Assembly: GCF_005870035.1 (NCBI RefSeq)
Contig: NZ_SWJG01000001.1
Span: 2,219,639 to 2,283,638, forward strand
Length of the DNA stretch: 64,000 nucleotides
Origin: Spirosoma lacussanchae
Lineage (GTDB): Bacteria > Bacteroidota > Bacteroidia > Cytophagales > Spirosomataceae
Direction of reading: 5' to 3'
This document shows positions 1 through 8,618 of this stretch, piece after piece. The translations under genes were made by a program, and so were the position numbers. The notes below the pieces were generated by a model, which was not told the DNA's origin, did not search any database, and saw only the letters and a program-made list of their open reading frames with translations. Numbering within the stretch: position 1 is the first letter of the stretch; each line of letters begins with the position of its first letter.

Positions 1-237
1 TTTCTGCTCGTATTCGGCGTTTTCGTGCTGATTACCAGTCTTAAGACCCCCATCAATCCCCGGGTGGTAAGGCTGATTTGTACGCTGGATATGCTGTGGG
101 TGGTCGCCAGTATCATTGCCGTTGTCTGGCTGGCTGCTACGATCAGTCTGTTTGGTCTGATTGCTATTGTCGCCGTTGCCGTATGGGTAGCTGCCATGGC
201 TTATTTACAAACCAAAGGACTGAGCGCTTTTCCTTAA
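1..237 (+). CDS. Membrane protein, C-terminal part (cut by window edge)
   Basis: The reading frame is open from the first base and ends with TAA at 235-237, leaving the last 78 residues; the start lies outside the window. The visible part is strongly hydrophobic, with about two membrane segments (near residues 29-50 and 50-70) and a short polar tail ending LSAFP. I do not recognise the family. A GTG at 25 could be read as a start, but the upstream codons stay open and hydrophobic (FLLVFGVF), so the protein very probably begins before the window. Confidence 0.6.
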   Translation, partial: FLLVFGVFVLITSLKTPINPRVVRLICTLDMLWVVASIIAVVWLAATISLFGLIAIVAVAVWVAAMAYLQTKGLSAFP

Positions 238-269
238 TTCAGCCGGCTGTGCCACGGATGTACTCGGAG

Positions 270-285
270 CGGACACGGGTGTCCG
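270..285. repeat. Short palindrome between two genes
   Basis: Seven-base arms (CGGACAC and GTGTCCG) separated by GG lie in the 159-base gap between the membrane protein and the permease gene. No T-tract follows, so it is a weak terminator candidate at best. Confidence 0.3.
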
Positions 286-396
286 AATTCGTACAGACCT
301 GACTGGGCAGATGGCCCCTGACAGCCTGCTGGAGGGGTTGCGGGGAGCTGGTATGTTTTTTGACCCAGGCTGACTGGTTCTTCTAAACGCTATCTT

Positions 397-2772
397 ATGC
401 TCGGCAACTACGCAAAGGCTTCCTGGCGAAACCTGGTCCGCCACCGCCATTACGCACTCATCAACCTAATCGGGCTGACGCTGGGGTTGGGCGTGGCTAT
501 CGTGTTGTTCTGGATCGTTCGGTTTGAATCCAGTTTTGATCGGTTTCACCAACATGCCAACCGGCTCTTTCAGATCCGCAGCTATGACAAATACGGTGAA
601 GTCAACTCGCACGTACCCCAGGGCATTGTCAGGGCGGTACAGACGCAGTTTCCGGGTGTAGAAAAGGTGGCCAGCGTAAAAGGAACCGGCAACACGGTAA
701 GCGTCAAAATCGGGCAGCAAGTTTTCAACGCAACCGGGGTTTTCTACGCGCCACCAGCCCTCCTGGAGATGATCGATGTGGCATGGATCAGTGGTTCGCC
801 CGTTCAGTCGCTGAGTGCGCCCAATCAGGTTGTTCTGGACGAGAAAACCGCTCGCCAGTGGTTTTCGGGGAACGCCATCGGCAAAACGGTTCGACTGGAT
901 AACAGGGTCACCCTAACGGTTTCGGGGGTTATCCGCACGAGCCGCCCGAATACCATGTTTCCGATCCGGATGCTAATTTCTTATGCTACGCTGCCCCGGC
1001 TGTCGGATGCGTACGCCAACGAGAACCACTGGGGCGGGGGCGATTCCATGTTTCATGGATATGCGTTGCTCAGACCGGATGCGGCTCCGTCTGCCATTGA
1101 AAGCGGGCTCAACCGGCTTGCCAGCCTGCATAAAGACGAATCGAACTATGTTTCGTACGAATTGCTGCCCATAACGGAGGCCCATTTCGATATGGACACC
1201 GACCCCTTCAACTACGTTATTCCGCGGTGGATGCTCTACACACTCGCCGGTATTGGCGTCTTGCTGATTGTCGTGGCCAGCATTAACTTTATCAACCTGG
1301 CTACGGCGCAGGCTACCCGGCGCGGCCGCGAGATTGCCGTCAGAAAGGTGCTCGGTAGCAGCCGAACCCAACTCGCAGCGCAGTTCCTGGGCGAAACGGC
1401 CCTGCTGGTTTTTGGGGCCATTGGGTTGGGTAGTCTGCTGGCCACGCAGTGTGTCGGGTACGTTGACCAACTGCTGAACACGCAGGTGGCCCAGTCTGCC
1501 GTGTGGAACGGCTCAACCGGTCTGTTTCTGTTGCTGCTGGGAATAGGGGTCACCCTGGTGGCCGGTGGGTACCCGGCGCTGGTGATGGCCAGCTTTCAGC
1601 CTGTGGGCATCTTGCGAAGTCGGTTGCCGGCTCCGCATCTGTCGGGGGTAAGCCTGCGGCAGTCGCTGGTCGTCATTCAGTTCGTCATTGCCCAGATTCT
1701 AGTCATCTGTACCCTTGTCGGTGTCCGACAGATTCGCTACGTGTATGAAAAAGACCTTGGTTTCGATAAGCGGAACGTCGTAACCGTTCCTATGCCCGAC
1801 AAGGGAAACGCGGTGGTGCAGGAGCGGTTTCGGCAGCAGCTGAAGCAGCATCCGGACATTCAGGATGTATCATTCGGGTTAACAACGCCATCGGGCCAGC
1901 GGAACTGGTGGTGGGAAACGGTACGGCATCACAACCTGCCCAACGGGGAGTATACCTTCCGGTTCCAGTACGCGGACACCAATTACTTTCGTTTCTTCAA
2001 GATTCCGGTGGTAGCTGGTCGCTCGTGGACTCGTGCCGATACCAACACAGTAGCTGTCATCAACGAAAAAGCCGCCCGTGATCTGGGCTTCCGGGACCCC
2101 CAACGGGCTATCGGCCAATCGATCCGGCTGTATTACGATAAACCATTTACCATTCTGGGCGTGGTGAAGGATTATCATTCGCAGAGTTTGCGGTCGGCGA
2201 TCGTGCCGCACGTATTCCTGTATGCCGACTGGAATTTTCAGACGGCCAGCATCCGGATAAGACGAGACCAGTCGACCAAAGCGCTGGCCCACATCGAGCA
2301 GTACTGGAAAGCCCTCTTTCCCAACCACTATTTTGAGCCGACGTTTCTGGATGCGGAGTTGCGCGCTTTTTACGATGACGAACGTAAGCTGTTTAATTTT
2401 CTGACGCTCTTTGCCATGATTGGCATTTTCATTGGCTGTCTGGGCTTGTTCGGGCTGGTATCATTCGTCGTGACGCAGCGTACCAGAGAGATTGGGGTTC
2501 GTAAAGTATTGGGCGCCAGCACGGCCAGCCTCGTGGCGCTGCTTTCCAGCGATTTTCTGAAACTCGTTGTCGTGGCTATCCTCATCGCGTCGCCAATTGC
2601 CTGGTACCTCATGCAAAGCTGGCTGCAGGCGTTCACCTACAAAGTCAGCATCGAGTGGTGGGTCTTCGGTTTGGCGGGCCTGCTGGCAGTCGGCACTGCT
2701 TTACTAACAGTTAGCTTCCAAAGCGTCAAAGCGGCACTTGTCAATCCTGCCAAAAGCCTAAACAGCGACTAG
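397..2772 (+). CDS. ABC transporter permease, FtsX/MacB type, two-half
   Basis: A 791-residue inner-membrane permease of the large Bacteroidota FtsX/MacB type. It shows the family's two-half build: a first membrane helix at about 20-42, a periplasmic MacB-type domain to about 280, three helices at about 285-400, then a second helix near 420, a second periplasmic domain, and a final three-helix FtsX block at about 665-780. The cytoplasmic motif after the first helix of each block is duplicated (EIAVRKVLGSS and EIGVRKVLGAS), as expected of the family. Such proteins work with a separate ATPase to export or mechanically act on envelope substrates, or to pump out toxic compounds. No ATPase gene is adjacent, so the partner must be elsewhere. 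The substrate cannot be told from sequence. The ATG at 397 fits the usual MLxNYxKxxxRNLxRxRxY start. Confidence 0.9.
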   Translation: MLGNYAKASWRNLVRHRHYALINLIGLTLGLGVAIVLFWIVRFESSFDRFHQHANRLFQIRSYDKYGEVNSHVPQGIVRAVQTQFPGVEKVASVKGTGNTVSVKIGQQVFNATGVFYAPPALLEMIDVAWISGSPVQSLSAPNQVVLDEKTARQWFSGNAIGKTVRLDNRVTLTVSGVIRTSRPNTMFPIRMLISYATLPRLSDAYANENHWGGGDSMFHGYALLRPDAAPSAIESGLNRLASLHKDESNYVSYELLPITEAHFDMDTDPFNYVIPRWMLYTLAGIGVLLIVVASINFINLATAQATRRGREIAVRKVLGSSRTQLAAQFLGETALLVFGAIGLGSLLATQCVGYVDQLLNTQVAQSAVWNGSTGLFLLLLGIGVTLVAGGYPALVMASFQPVGILRSRLPAPHLSGVSLRQSLVVIQFVIAQILVICTLVGVRQIRYVYEKDLGFDKRNVVTVPMPDKGNAVVQERFRQQLKQHPDIQDVSFGLTTPSGQRNWWWETVRHHNLPNGEYTFRFQYADTNYFRFFKIPVVAGRSWTRADTNTVAVINEKAARDLGFRDPQRAIGQSIRLYYDKPFTILGVVKDYHSQSLRSAIVPHVFLYADWNFQTASIRIRRDQSTKALAHIEQYWKALFPNHYFEPTFLDAELRAFYDDERKLFNFLTLFAMIGIFIGCLGLFGLVSFVVTQRTREIGVRKVLGASTASLVALLSSDFLKLVVVAILIASPIAWYLMQSWLQAFTYKVSIEWWVFGLAGLLAVGTALLTVSFQSVKAALVNPAKSLNSD

Positions 2773-3202
2773 TCCAGCACGTCAGTCCGCCCCTGCCGGT
2801 GTCCCTAGTTGGGGGTAAACGACTGACTGTCCAGCCGCGCCCGATCCCGGCCGTGGCGTCGGTTCTGCCGGTCTATGACACCCGATATGTCAGCAGTCGC
2901 TCATTTGGCACCTTCACGAATACGCCCTGTTGCCGATGATCGGCCGCAACGAAATTCGACAGGATGATGCCAAATCGAAAGATTGCCTTCAGGGCTGACT
3001 CGGCATAGCGCAGTAGCTTGACGGTGCTTGGCTGTGGGGCACGCTAACCGTCTGACTGCCGTAATACGGCCGGGCGGGCTGTTGCCGCACCTTCACCGCA
3101 TCGGTAGTTTGTTTCTGCGTATTGTTATACCAGATTGTATGATGGGTCAGGGGCTGCCTGTAGTTTTTAAAGTAGCTGAGATCTATTGTTTGGGGAGGGC
3201 AT
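2773..3202. other. Gene-poor gap holding a decayed reading frame
   Basis: About 430 bases between the permease stop and the tRNA terminator contain no intact gene. The first 100 bases show nothing recognisable. The rest holds the minus-strand gene remnant described separately. Confidence 0.6.
2873..3195 (-). pseudogene. Frameshifted, 5'-truncated gene remnant
   Basis: On the minus strand a protein-like frame runs from about 3195 ([18 protein letters not shown]) to about 3037 (GSQTVSVP). It then continues in another frame (QPSTVKLLRYAESALKAIF) to a TAG at 2873-2875. The two pieces join at a run of four C (minus strand, about 3034-3037); one extra C would restore a continuous frame of about 107 residues ending NERLLTYRVS. 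No start codon is present, and upstream lies the tRNA-Ser terminator, so the 5' end is missing. I do not recognise the protein. Coding character is inferred from residue composition and the clean two-piece join; chance is possible. Confidence 0.4.
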
Positions 3203-3239
3203 AAAAAAAGCCCGAAACGACTATGTCTCGGGCTTCTGA
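3203..3239 (-). terminator. Terminator downstream of tRNA-Ser(UGA)
   Basis: Arms AAGCCCGA and TCGGGCTT enclose a 12-base loop. On the minus strand the hairpin is followed by a run of T (the A-run at about 3203-3209 on plus). It sits about 20 bases after the tRNA 3' end, as expected for a Rho-independent terminator. Confidence 0.75.
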
Positions 3240-3259
3240 CATTATATGAGGTCTTTCTG

Positions 3260-3344
3260 CAGAGAGAGAGGGATTCGAACCCCCGGACCTGTTACAGTCT
3301 TCGGTTTTCAAGACCGACGCAATCGACCACTCTGCCATCTCTCT
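3260..3344 (-). tRNA. tRNA-Ser (anticodon UGA)
   Basis: An 85-base cloverleaf on the minus strand. The acceptor stem is AGAGAGA with TCTCTCT and the discriminator is G. The anticodon loop CTTGAAA gives UGA. A class II long variable arm and the T-loop TTCGAAT are present. The 3' CCA is only partly encoded (CA follows the discriminator). A terminator follows directly. It reads UCA and, by wobble, other UCN codons. Confidence 0.93.
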
Positions 3345-3414
3345 GTGGTGATGCAAATATACGAACGTTTGCAGATTTGTCAACCCACCCTCGGACTCTT
3401 TGGGCCGAAAACCG

Positions 3415-3422
3415 TAGTTTTG
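3415..3422 (+). promoter_or_regulatory. Candidate -7 box for purL
   Basis: TAGTTTTG matches the Bacteroidota -7 consensus TAnnTTTG and lies about 96 bases before the purL ATG. No TTTG element stands at the usual -33 distance, so the call rests on the -7 box alone. Confidence 0.45.
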
Positions 3423-3517
3423 TGGCGTATTTACTGCGTGAACGGGTCAGCAGACCGGCCATTCCATGTCACCCGGCATCCGCCAGCCCCCACGCTCCGT
3501 CTTACTCTTTCGCACGA

Positions 3518-5779
3518 ATGGATACCCTCGAAGCTCTCCCCACTGTCGAAACAGCCCGCAAACTGGGCCTGCTGCCCGATGAATATGACCGCATCGTCCA
3601 GATTCTGGGTCGCCAGCCCAATTTTACGGAACTGAGTATCTTCTCCGTCATGTGGTCGGAGCACTGCTCCTACAAAAACTCCATCGTCTGGCTCAAAACC
3701 CTGCCCCGCGACTCGGATCGGATGCTGGCCAAAGCCGGCGAAGAAAACGCGGGCCTGGTCGACATCGGCGATGGGCTGGCCTGCTCCTTTAAAATCGAAT
3801 CGCACAACCACCCCTCGGCGCTCGAACCCTACCAGGGTGCAGCAACGGGCGTGGGCGGCATCAACCGGGATATTTTTACGATGGGGGCCCGGCCCATTGC
3901 CCAGCTCAACTCCCTGCGCTTCGGCGATCTGAGCCTGCCAAAAACCCGGCGGCTGCTGCGGGGCGTAGTCAAAGGCATCGGCGACTATGGTAACGCTTTC
4001 GGGATTCCGACCGTGGGTGGTGAACTGTTCTTCGACGAGTGCTACAACACCAACCCGCTCGTGAACGCGTTCTCGGCGGGTATCGTGGCCGCGGGCAAGG
4101 TAGCCAAAGCGACCAGCTACGGCGTCGGGAACCCGGTCTTTATCGTAGGCTCGGCCACGGGTAAAGATGGTATTCACGGTGCTACCTTCGCGTCGGAAGA
4201 CATCAGCGCGGCTTCGACCGATAAGCTGCCTGCCGTACAGGTGGGAGATCCGTTCATGGAGAAGCTGCTGCTCGAAGCTACGCTGGAGATCATCGCAACG
4301 GGCTACGTAATCGGTATTCAGGACATGGGCGCGGCCGGGATCATCTGCTCGACTTCCGAGATGAGCGCGAAAGGGGAACACGGGATGCGCATTGACCTGG
4401 ACCTCGTACCCACCCGGCAGCCGAACATGGCGCCGTTCGAGATTTTGCTGTCAGAGTCGCAGGAGCGGATGCTGGTGGTGATTGAAAAAGGAAAGGAGCA
4501 CATCATTCAGGGCATCTTCGACAAGTGGGACCTGAACTGCGCCCAGATCGGGGAGGTGACCCCCCCGGCTCCGGAAGGTGGAGGCCGACTCCATTTCTAC
4601 CGCCACGGCGAACTGGTCGCCGACGTACCGGCCCACGACCTCGTGCTGGGTGGGGGCGCCCCGCAGTACCAGCGCGAATACCGCGAACCCGCCTATATAA
4701 AGGAATACGAAGCCTTCGACGCCGACGACGTTGACGATATCGACACCGACGAGATCCGGAAGGTAGCCGAGCACCTGCTGAACCACCCCAATATCTGCTC
4801 GCGCCGGTGGGTCTATGAGCAGTACGACTCCATGGTCGGCACCGCCAACCGCAGCACTAACGCCCCGTCCGATGCCGCCGTGGTGCGGGTAAAAACCCCC
4901 GAAACCGGCCTGAGCAACAAATCCATCGTGATTACGGTCGACTGTAACAGCCGGTACGTGAACGCCAGCCCGCGCCGGGGGGCTATGATCGCCGTGGCCG
5001 AGGCCGCCCGTAACATCGTCTGTACGGGTGGTGAGCCGCTGGCCGTTACCAACAACCTGAACTTCGGCAATCCCTACGTACCGGAGGTCTATTGGCAGTT
5101 TGTGGAGGCCGTTCAAGGCATGGGCGAAGCCTGCCGCCGGTTCAGTACCCCCGTAACGGGCGGTAACGTGAGCTTCTACAACCAGTCGTCGGACGACGGG
5201 CCGGTTTTCCCGACGCCAACCATCGGGATGCTCGGTCTGATGGAAGATCCGTCGAACCAGATGACGCTGAACTTCAAAAACGAGGGTGATGTCATCTTCC
5301 TGATCGGTCCGTCGACCAACGACATTTCGTCGTCGGAGTACCTGTATTCGTACCGCGGTATCAAAGCCGCACCGGCCCCTTATTTTGAGTTCGACACCGA
5401 GTGGCGCGTGCAGGAAGCGACCAAGACCATGATCCGGAACGGCTGGCTGCAGTCGGCCCACGACGTATCGGACGGCGGTCTGTTCGTGGCGCTGGCGGAG
5501 TCGGCCATGACCGGCAACAAAGGCTTCACCATCGAAACCGACGACCGGCACCGGACCGATGCTTTCCTGTTTGGGGAAGGCCAGAGCCGGGTGGTGATAT
5601 CGGTATCGGCCGACCAACAGCAGCAGGTAGAGGCTTATCTGGAAGATACGATTCTGCCTTTCGTGAAGCTGGGCCTGGTAACGGCAACCGGTGAGTACGT
5701 CATCGACGGCAATACCGTGATGACGAGTGCCGATGCCAAAGGGCTATACGAACCTGCGTTAAGTACCATCATGGCCTGA
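3518..5779 (+). CDS. purL: Phosphoribosylformylglycinamidine synthase subunit PurL
   Basis: A 753-residue small-type PurL, the ATP-dependent amidotransferase subunit that turns FGAR into FGAM in purine synthesis. This form normally works with PurQ (glutaminase) and PurS, which are not in this window. The N-terminal signature [11 protein letters not shown], a duplicated AIRS-type architecture with glycine-rich loops (DMGAAG, DVSDGG), and [18 protein letters not shown] for substrate and metal binding are all visible. The frame is open upstream to a TTG at 3377, but the ATG at 3518 ([18 protein letters not shown]) gives the normal PurL start and clears the candidate promoter at 3415. It is followed 35 bases later by an inositol-monophosphatase-family gene in the same direction. 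Confidence 0.95.
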   Translation: MDTLEALPTVETARKLGLLPDEYDRIVQILGRQPNFTELSIFSVMWSEHCSYKNSIVWLKTLPRDSDRMLAKAGEENAGLVDIGDGLACSFKIESHNHPSALEPYQGAATGVGGINRDIFTMGARPIAQLNSLRFGDLSLPKTRRLLRGVVKGIGDYGNAFGIPTVGGELFFDECYNTNPLVNAFSAGIVAAGKVAKATSYGVGNPVFIVGSATGKDGIHGATFASEDISAASTDKLPAVQVGDPFMEKLLLEATLEIIATGYVIGIQDMGAAGIICSTSEMSAKGEHGMRIDLDLVPTRQPNMAPFEILLSESQERMLVVIEKGKEHIIQGIFDKWDLNCAQIGEVTPPAPEGGGRLHFYRHGELVADVPAHDLVLGGGAPQYQREYREPAYIKEYEAFDADDVDDIDTDEIRKVAEHLLNHPNICSRRWVYEQYDSMVGTANRSTNAPSDAAVVRVKTPETGLSNKSIVITVDCNSRYVNASPRRGAMIAVAEAARNIVCTGGEPLAVTNNLNFGNPYVPEVYWQFVEAVQGMGEACRRFSTPVTGGNVSFYNQSSDDGPVFPTPTIGMLGLMEDPSNQMTLNFKNEGDVIFLIGPSTNDISSSEYLYSYRGIKAAPAPYFEFDTEWRVQEATKTMIRNGWLQSAHDVSDGGLFVALAESAMTGNKGFTIETDDRHRTDAFLFGEGQSRVVISVSADQQQQVEAYLEDTILPFVKLGLVTATGEYVIDGNTVMTSADAKGLYEPALSTIMA

Positions 5780-5814
5780 TACTCCAACGGCCTGCCGACT
5801 AACTAAACGGACCA

Positions 5815-6633
5815 ATGCGCTATAATCTGGCTGAACTGACCGATCAAATTGTGGTTATTGCCCGCTCGGCTGGCGCGTTCCTGCTTCAGGAACGCGCTCA
5901 GTTTCAGCGTGAAGCGATCGAGTACAAAGGGTTGAACAACCTCGTTTCGTACGTCGATAAGGAAACCGAGAAGCAACTCGTTGCCCAGCTGCACGCGCTG
6001 CTGCCCGAAGCCGGCTTTATTACCGAAGAAGGTACAACGGGGCAGATCGCCGACCAGACGGCCCTCAACTGGATCATCGACCCCCTCGACGGAACTGCCA
6101 ATTTCATTCATGGCCTGCCGGTTTTCTCGGTCAGCATCGGCCTGGCCGAAGGCAGCACCCCCATTGCGGGAGTCGTGTATGATCCGAACCGCGACGAGTG
6201 TTTTTCGGCCTGGCAGGGTGGGGGCGCCTACTGCAACGGCAGCCCCATTCGCGTATCGGCGGCCCCGACGCTGGGCGAGAGCCTGATTGCAACGGGGTTT
6301 CCGTACTACCGCTTCGAGCAGATGCAGACATACCTGCATATTCTGGAGTCGTTGATGCAGCAAACGCACGGCCTGCGCCGGATGGGTTCGGCGGCTATCG
6401 ACCTGGCCTATGTGGCAGCGGGTCGGTTCGAGGCTTTTTACGAGTACAACCTGAACTCCTGGGATATGGCTGCGGGGGTACTGCTGGTGCGCGAAGCAGG
6501 CGGTACCGTCAGCGACTTTGCGGGTGGTCAGGAGTACCTGTTCCGGGGCGACGTCATTGCCGGGGGTGGAGTACATCCCGAACTGCTGCGGGTTATCCAG
6601 GAGCACTGGAACGCTGCGACCAGCCCACTATAA
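5815..6633 (+). CDS. Inositol monophosphatase family protein
   Basis: A 272-residue metal-dependent phosphatase of the IMPase/SuhB family. The metal and catalytic residues are visible: E71-E72 (TEEGT), the D89/D92 motif WIIDPLDGTANF, and D217 in the second motif NSWDMAAGVLLVREAGG. The length is typical. Family members remove phosphate from inositol 1-phosphate, from 3'-phosphoadenosine 5'-phosphate (CysQ), or from related sugar phosphates. The sequence alone does not separate these, though the motif-2 form looks more like SuhB than CysQ. It lies 35 bases after purL and probably shares its transcript. A strong hairpin follows 42 bases downstream. Confidence 0.92.
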   Translation: MRYNLAELTDQIVVIARSAGAFLLQERAQFQREAIEYKGLNNLVSYVDKETEKQLVAQLHALLPEAGFITEEGTTGQIADQTALNWIIDPLDGTANFIHGLPVFSVSIGLAEGSTPIAGVVYDPNRDECFSAWQGGGAYCNGSPIRVSAAPTLGESLIATGFPYYRFEQMQTYLHILESLMQQTHGLRRMGSAAIDLAYVAAGRFEAFYEYNLNSWDMAAGVLLVREAGGTVSDFAGGQEYLFRGDVIAGGGVHPELLRVIQEHWNAATSPL

Positions 6634-6674
6634 GGGGGTACTGCTCAAGAAAAGTTACAAGCTCAATTAATTCA

Positions 6675-6719
6675 GGGACGGCCCAATCGATACCGGATCG
6701 ATTGGGCCGTCCCTGTTTT
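6675..6719 (+). terminator. Strong intrinsic terminator after purL-IMPase
   Basis: A perfect inverted repeat has 17-base arms at 6675-6691 and 6697-6713, with loop ACCGG, followed by TGTTTT. It lies 42 bases after the IMPase stop codon and closes the purL transcript. Confidence 0.8.
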
Positions 6720-6924
6720 GTGAATGGTGAATACGTAGGGGCCAACGGCTCTCACCGTGGGGACCACGGTGGGACGAGGACCTAGACGATTAGAGTGACG
6801 CGGCTCATCGATCGCTGTGGGCTGGAGGGGCGGTTTAGGGTTGAGAATTGACCGCTTGCTCATTCGGGTTTGTTGTTGAGTTGGTTGAGACGACTAACGG
6901 GGCAGTTGTTTACGAACCGAAATT
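6720..6924. other. Intergenic region with small hairpin
   Basis: No gene is visible. A compact hairpin CACCGTGG-GGA-CCACGGTG lies at 6753-6771. No TAnnTTTG box was found before the BTRD1 gene, although its promoter must lie here because a terminator precedes it. Confidence 0.4.
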
Positions 6925-7470
6925 ATGAAAAAGCTACCGTATCTGCTCCCACTGCTAGTGGTGCTCCACCTGTCCGCAAACGCCCAGCGGACCGAAGTGA
7001 AAAATGTAACGGCCCGCGAGTATCAACGCCAGTTTGACCGGCTGGTGGCTCAAGGCTATCGACCCATCAGCGTATCGGCCAACACTCTGCAGGTTATCGA
7101 TTACCAGCCCGGCGAGCGACCTCAGCTGGGGTATTGGGGCGTCTTCGAGAAACGGCCTGACACGACGCCCTGGGCGGCCCGGCACGCCCTAAGCCACGAG
7201 GCCTACCAACGCGAGTTTAACACCTGGACCCGCCAGGGGTATATGCCGACCAGTATCAACGTGGCGTTCATGGATGGGCAGACCAGCTACTGCGTGATTT
7301 ATGACAAGATACCTAACCCACCGGCCTGGGTGGCCCGACACGGGATAAGCTACGCTGAATTTGCCAGAACCAATGAGGACCTGCTTCGGCAAGGCTACCG
7401 GCGTACCATCACCAGCCAATGCCAAACGCCAGCCGGACGGGTGATGGCTGGCCTGTGGGTGAAGCGGTAG
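6925..7470 (+). CDS. Secreted BTRD1-repeat protein
   Basis: A 181-residue protein with a Sec signal peptide (cleavage near residue 20, after LSANA). It is made of about three related repeats of the form (R)HxxSxxxYQxxFxxxxxQGYxPxSxxV, beginning near residues 30, 87 and 138. The linker W-(A/V)-ARH occurs before repeats two and three. This matches the bacterial tandem repeat domain 1 family (PF17660, the beta-propeller-like unit found beside serine-hydrolase and polyglycine hydrolase-type domains). Here the repeats stand alone with no catalytic domain, so a binding or structural role outside the cytoplasm is more likely than enzyme activity. The ligand is unknown. It appears to be its own transcription unit. 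Confidence 0.72.
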   Translation: MKKLPYLLPLLVVLHLSANAQRTEVKNVTAREYQRQFDRLVAQGYRPISVSANTLQVIDYQPGERPQLGYWGVFEKRPDTTPWAARHALSHEAYQREFNTWTRQGYMPTSINVAFMDGQTSYCVIYDKIPNPPAWVARHGISYAEFARTNEDLLRQGYRRTITSQCQTPAGRVMAGLWVKR

Positions 7471-7789
7471 GCGGTCTGCGCGTTGGGGTTGGGTAAATCA
7501 AAACGGGCTGGTCTCCCGCGATGCAAACGCTTGCTCTGGCTGGGCGAACCCGGATAGGGGATACGCCCCTGTACGCCATCAGGGTACCAAAGCCAGAGAA
7601 GAAAAACTACTTTCTTCAGCACCGTTGCCATGTACTGCGGGATGCATATGTTACTCTGAACCTTATCGTCAACGGTTGCTTGCTTATAAAACAGGGGGCT
7701 TGGCCCCTATGAACCGTAATTGACAGACCTCAAGAGGGTCAACTCACTTGGACAACGGCTGTAAGTAGCAGAATAGGGGCGTCGCTGAG
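7471..7789. other. Intergenic gap, no gene seen
   Basis: A 319-base gap between two convergent genes. I see no convincing coding frame, RNA or strong terminator hairpin; short open frames on either strand have poor composition and no recognisable motif. Confidence 0.5.
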
Positions 7790-8212
7790 TTACTGGTTCA
7801 TTAAGATGACTACGTAAGCAACCACGTAGCAAATCAGGGCCGTCGACACACCCATGAAGGGAATCGTAAACCAGTATGTTCTGGCTAACCAAGCGTAAAA
7901 CCCAGTCGTAAGGATTGTCATGATGAAGAAAAAAGGGTCGGACCGGACATAACCAAAGTAGCGAAACGCCAGATAGAAATTAATCAGTCCAATGAACAGG
8001 AGCCCACTGCTGTGACTGGCGTTGAATCCAATCCACGCCTTCCACATATTTATGGCAGGGCTCAGCACTGGCTTAGAGGCTTTCATCTGCTCGACCATCT
8101 GCTTGTTTTCGGACAGAAATGCAGTGGTAAAAAACGTGAGGTACAGGTGAATACCGCCCAGGGCAGCGATGATCAGCGAGCCAGTCATCCAAAGATATTT
8201 TGACAGCATAGC
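7790..8212 (-). CDS. Small four-helix membrane protein
   Basis: A 140-residue integral membrane protein with about four hydrophobic segments (near 5-25, 65-80, 90-108 and 115-137) and a polar loop after the first helix (SENKQMVEQMKASKP). The motif MWKAWIGFNASHSSG resembles a small family of uncharacterised membrane proteins annotated LIC_13387-like; I hold that link weakly. The frame is open to an ATG 11 codons upstream, but the ATG at 8212 (MLSKYLWMTGSL) gives a normal first helix. The function is unknown, and it is convergent with the BTRD1 gene across the preceding gap. Confidence 0.65.
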   Translation of the reverse strand, partial: AMLSKYLWMTGSLIIAALGGIHLYLTFFTTAFLSENKQMVEQMKASKPVLSPAINMWKAWIGFNASHSSGLLFIGLINFYLAFRYFGYVRSDPFFFIMTILTTGFYAWLARTYWFTIPFMGVSTALICYVVAYVVILMNQ

Positions 8213-8618
8213 GAAAAGGCTTTGGTCGACAATAAGAATTAGCAAACAAGACTTACGAGCCTGGCTCTCAGCCTTAACCAGTATACTGGCTTACTGTTGG
8301 TAAATCAGGGTCTGATTGCCTGTAGGGTTGCACTTGCGAGTGAACCCTGATTCTGGCTACCTGTTGGGCTAACGTATCTGTACCTATCAACGCGGCTATC
8401 GTTGCGTACCGCTATTGAGTGACGCAGAACCAAACCGCGAAGGCTAATTTAGTTGATTCGGCGCAGGTATTGTACTTGTATAGTCCTACCGGTCGTCTGG
8501 CCCGTTTCCGGGTAGCTCCGGGCAAAACCCTTCAGCTCGTTTAGAAGTGAGGCATAGAGTAGGTTTGGGCAATCTAAGCTTACTGTAGAAACACAGATCC
8601 TTAGCCTGGAAATCTGCT
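8213..8618. other. Gene-poor gap with decayed sequence
   Basis: A 406-base gap between divergent genes. It holds a distant inverted repeat (AATCAGGGT near 8305 with ACCCTGATT near 8344) and a plus-strand fragment resembling the end of a T9SS sorting domain, listed separately. No intact gene is visible. Confidence 0.45.
8419..8544 (+). pseudogene. Possible remnant of a T9SS C-terminal domain
   Basis: An open stretch of about 41 codons ends at TAG 8542-8544 and encodes QVLYLYSPTGRLARFRVAPG followed by KTLQLV. The pattern hydrophobic-Y-x-hydrophobic-(S/P)TGRL..., then a short strand ending in xLxL, is typical of the central part of type A sorting domains. The usual upstream YPNPxxD and the terminal GVYLLR...KV strands are missing. 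It has no plausible start. The fragment is short, so chance resemblance is possible. Confidence 0.25.

Noticed and set aside
3260..3344. Integrated element at tRNA-Ser
   Set aside because: No integrase gene and no second copy of the tRNA end was seen; only a gene remnant is present.
3377..3517. 47-codon N-terminal extension of PurL from a TTG
   Set aside because: The extension has no PurL homology, covers the candidate promoter, and the ATG at 3518 starts the conserved region.
3431..4381. 316-codon open frame on the minus strand over the purL start
   Set aside because: Same reason; it is a shadow of the purL frame with no start context or family motif.
4451..5617. 388-codon open frame on the minus strand inside purL
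   Set aside because: It lies wholly within purL, has no motif, and its composition follows from the GC-rich codons of purL on the other strand.
6672..6863. 63-codon minus-strand frame after the IMPase gene
   Set aside because: Part of it is the terminator stem; no coding features.
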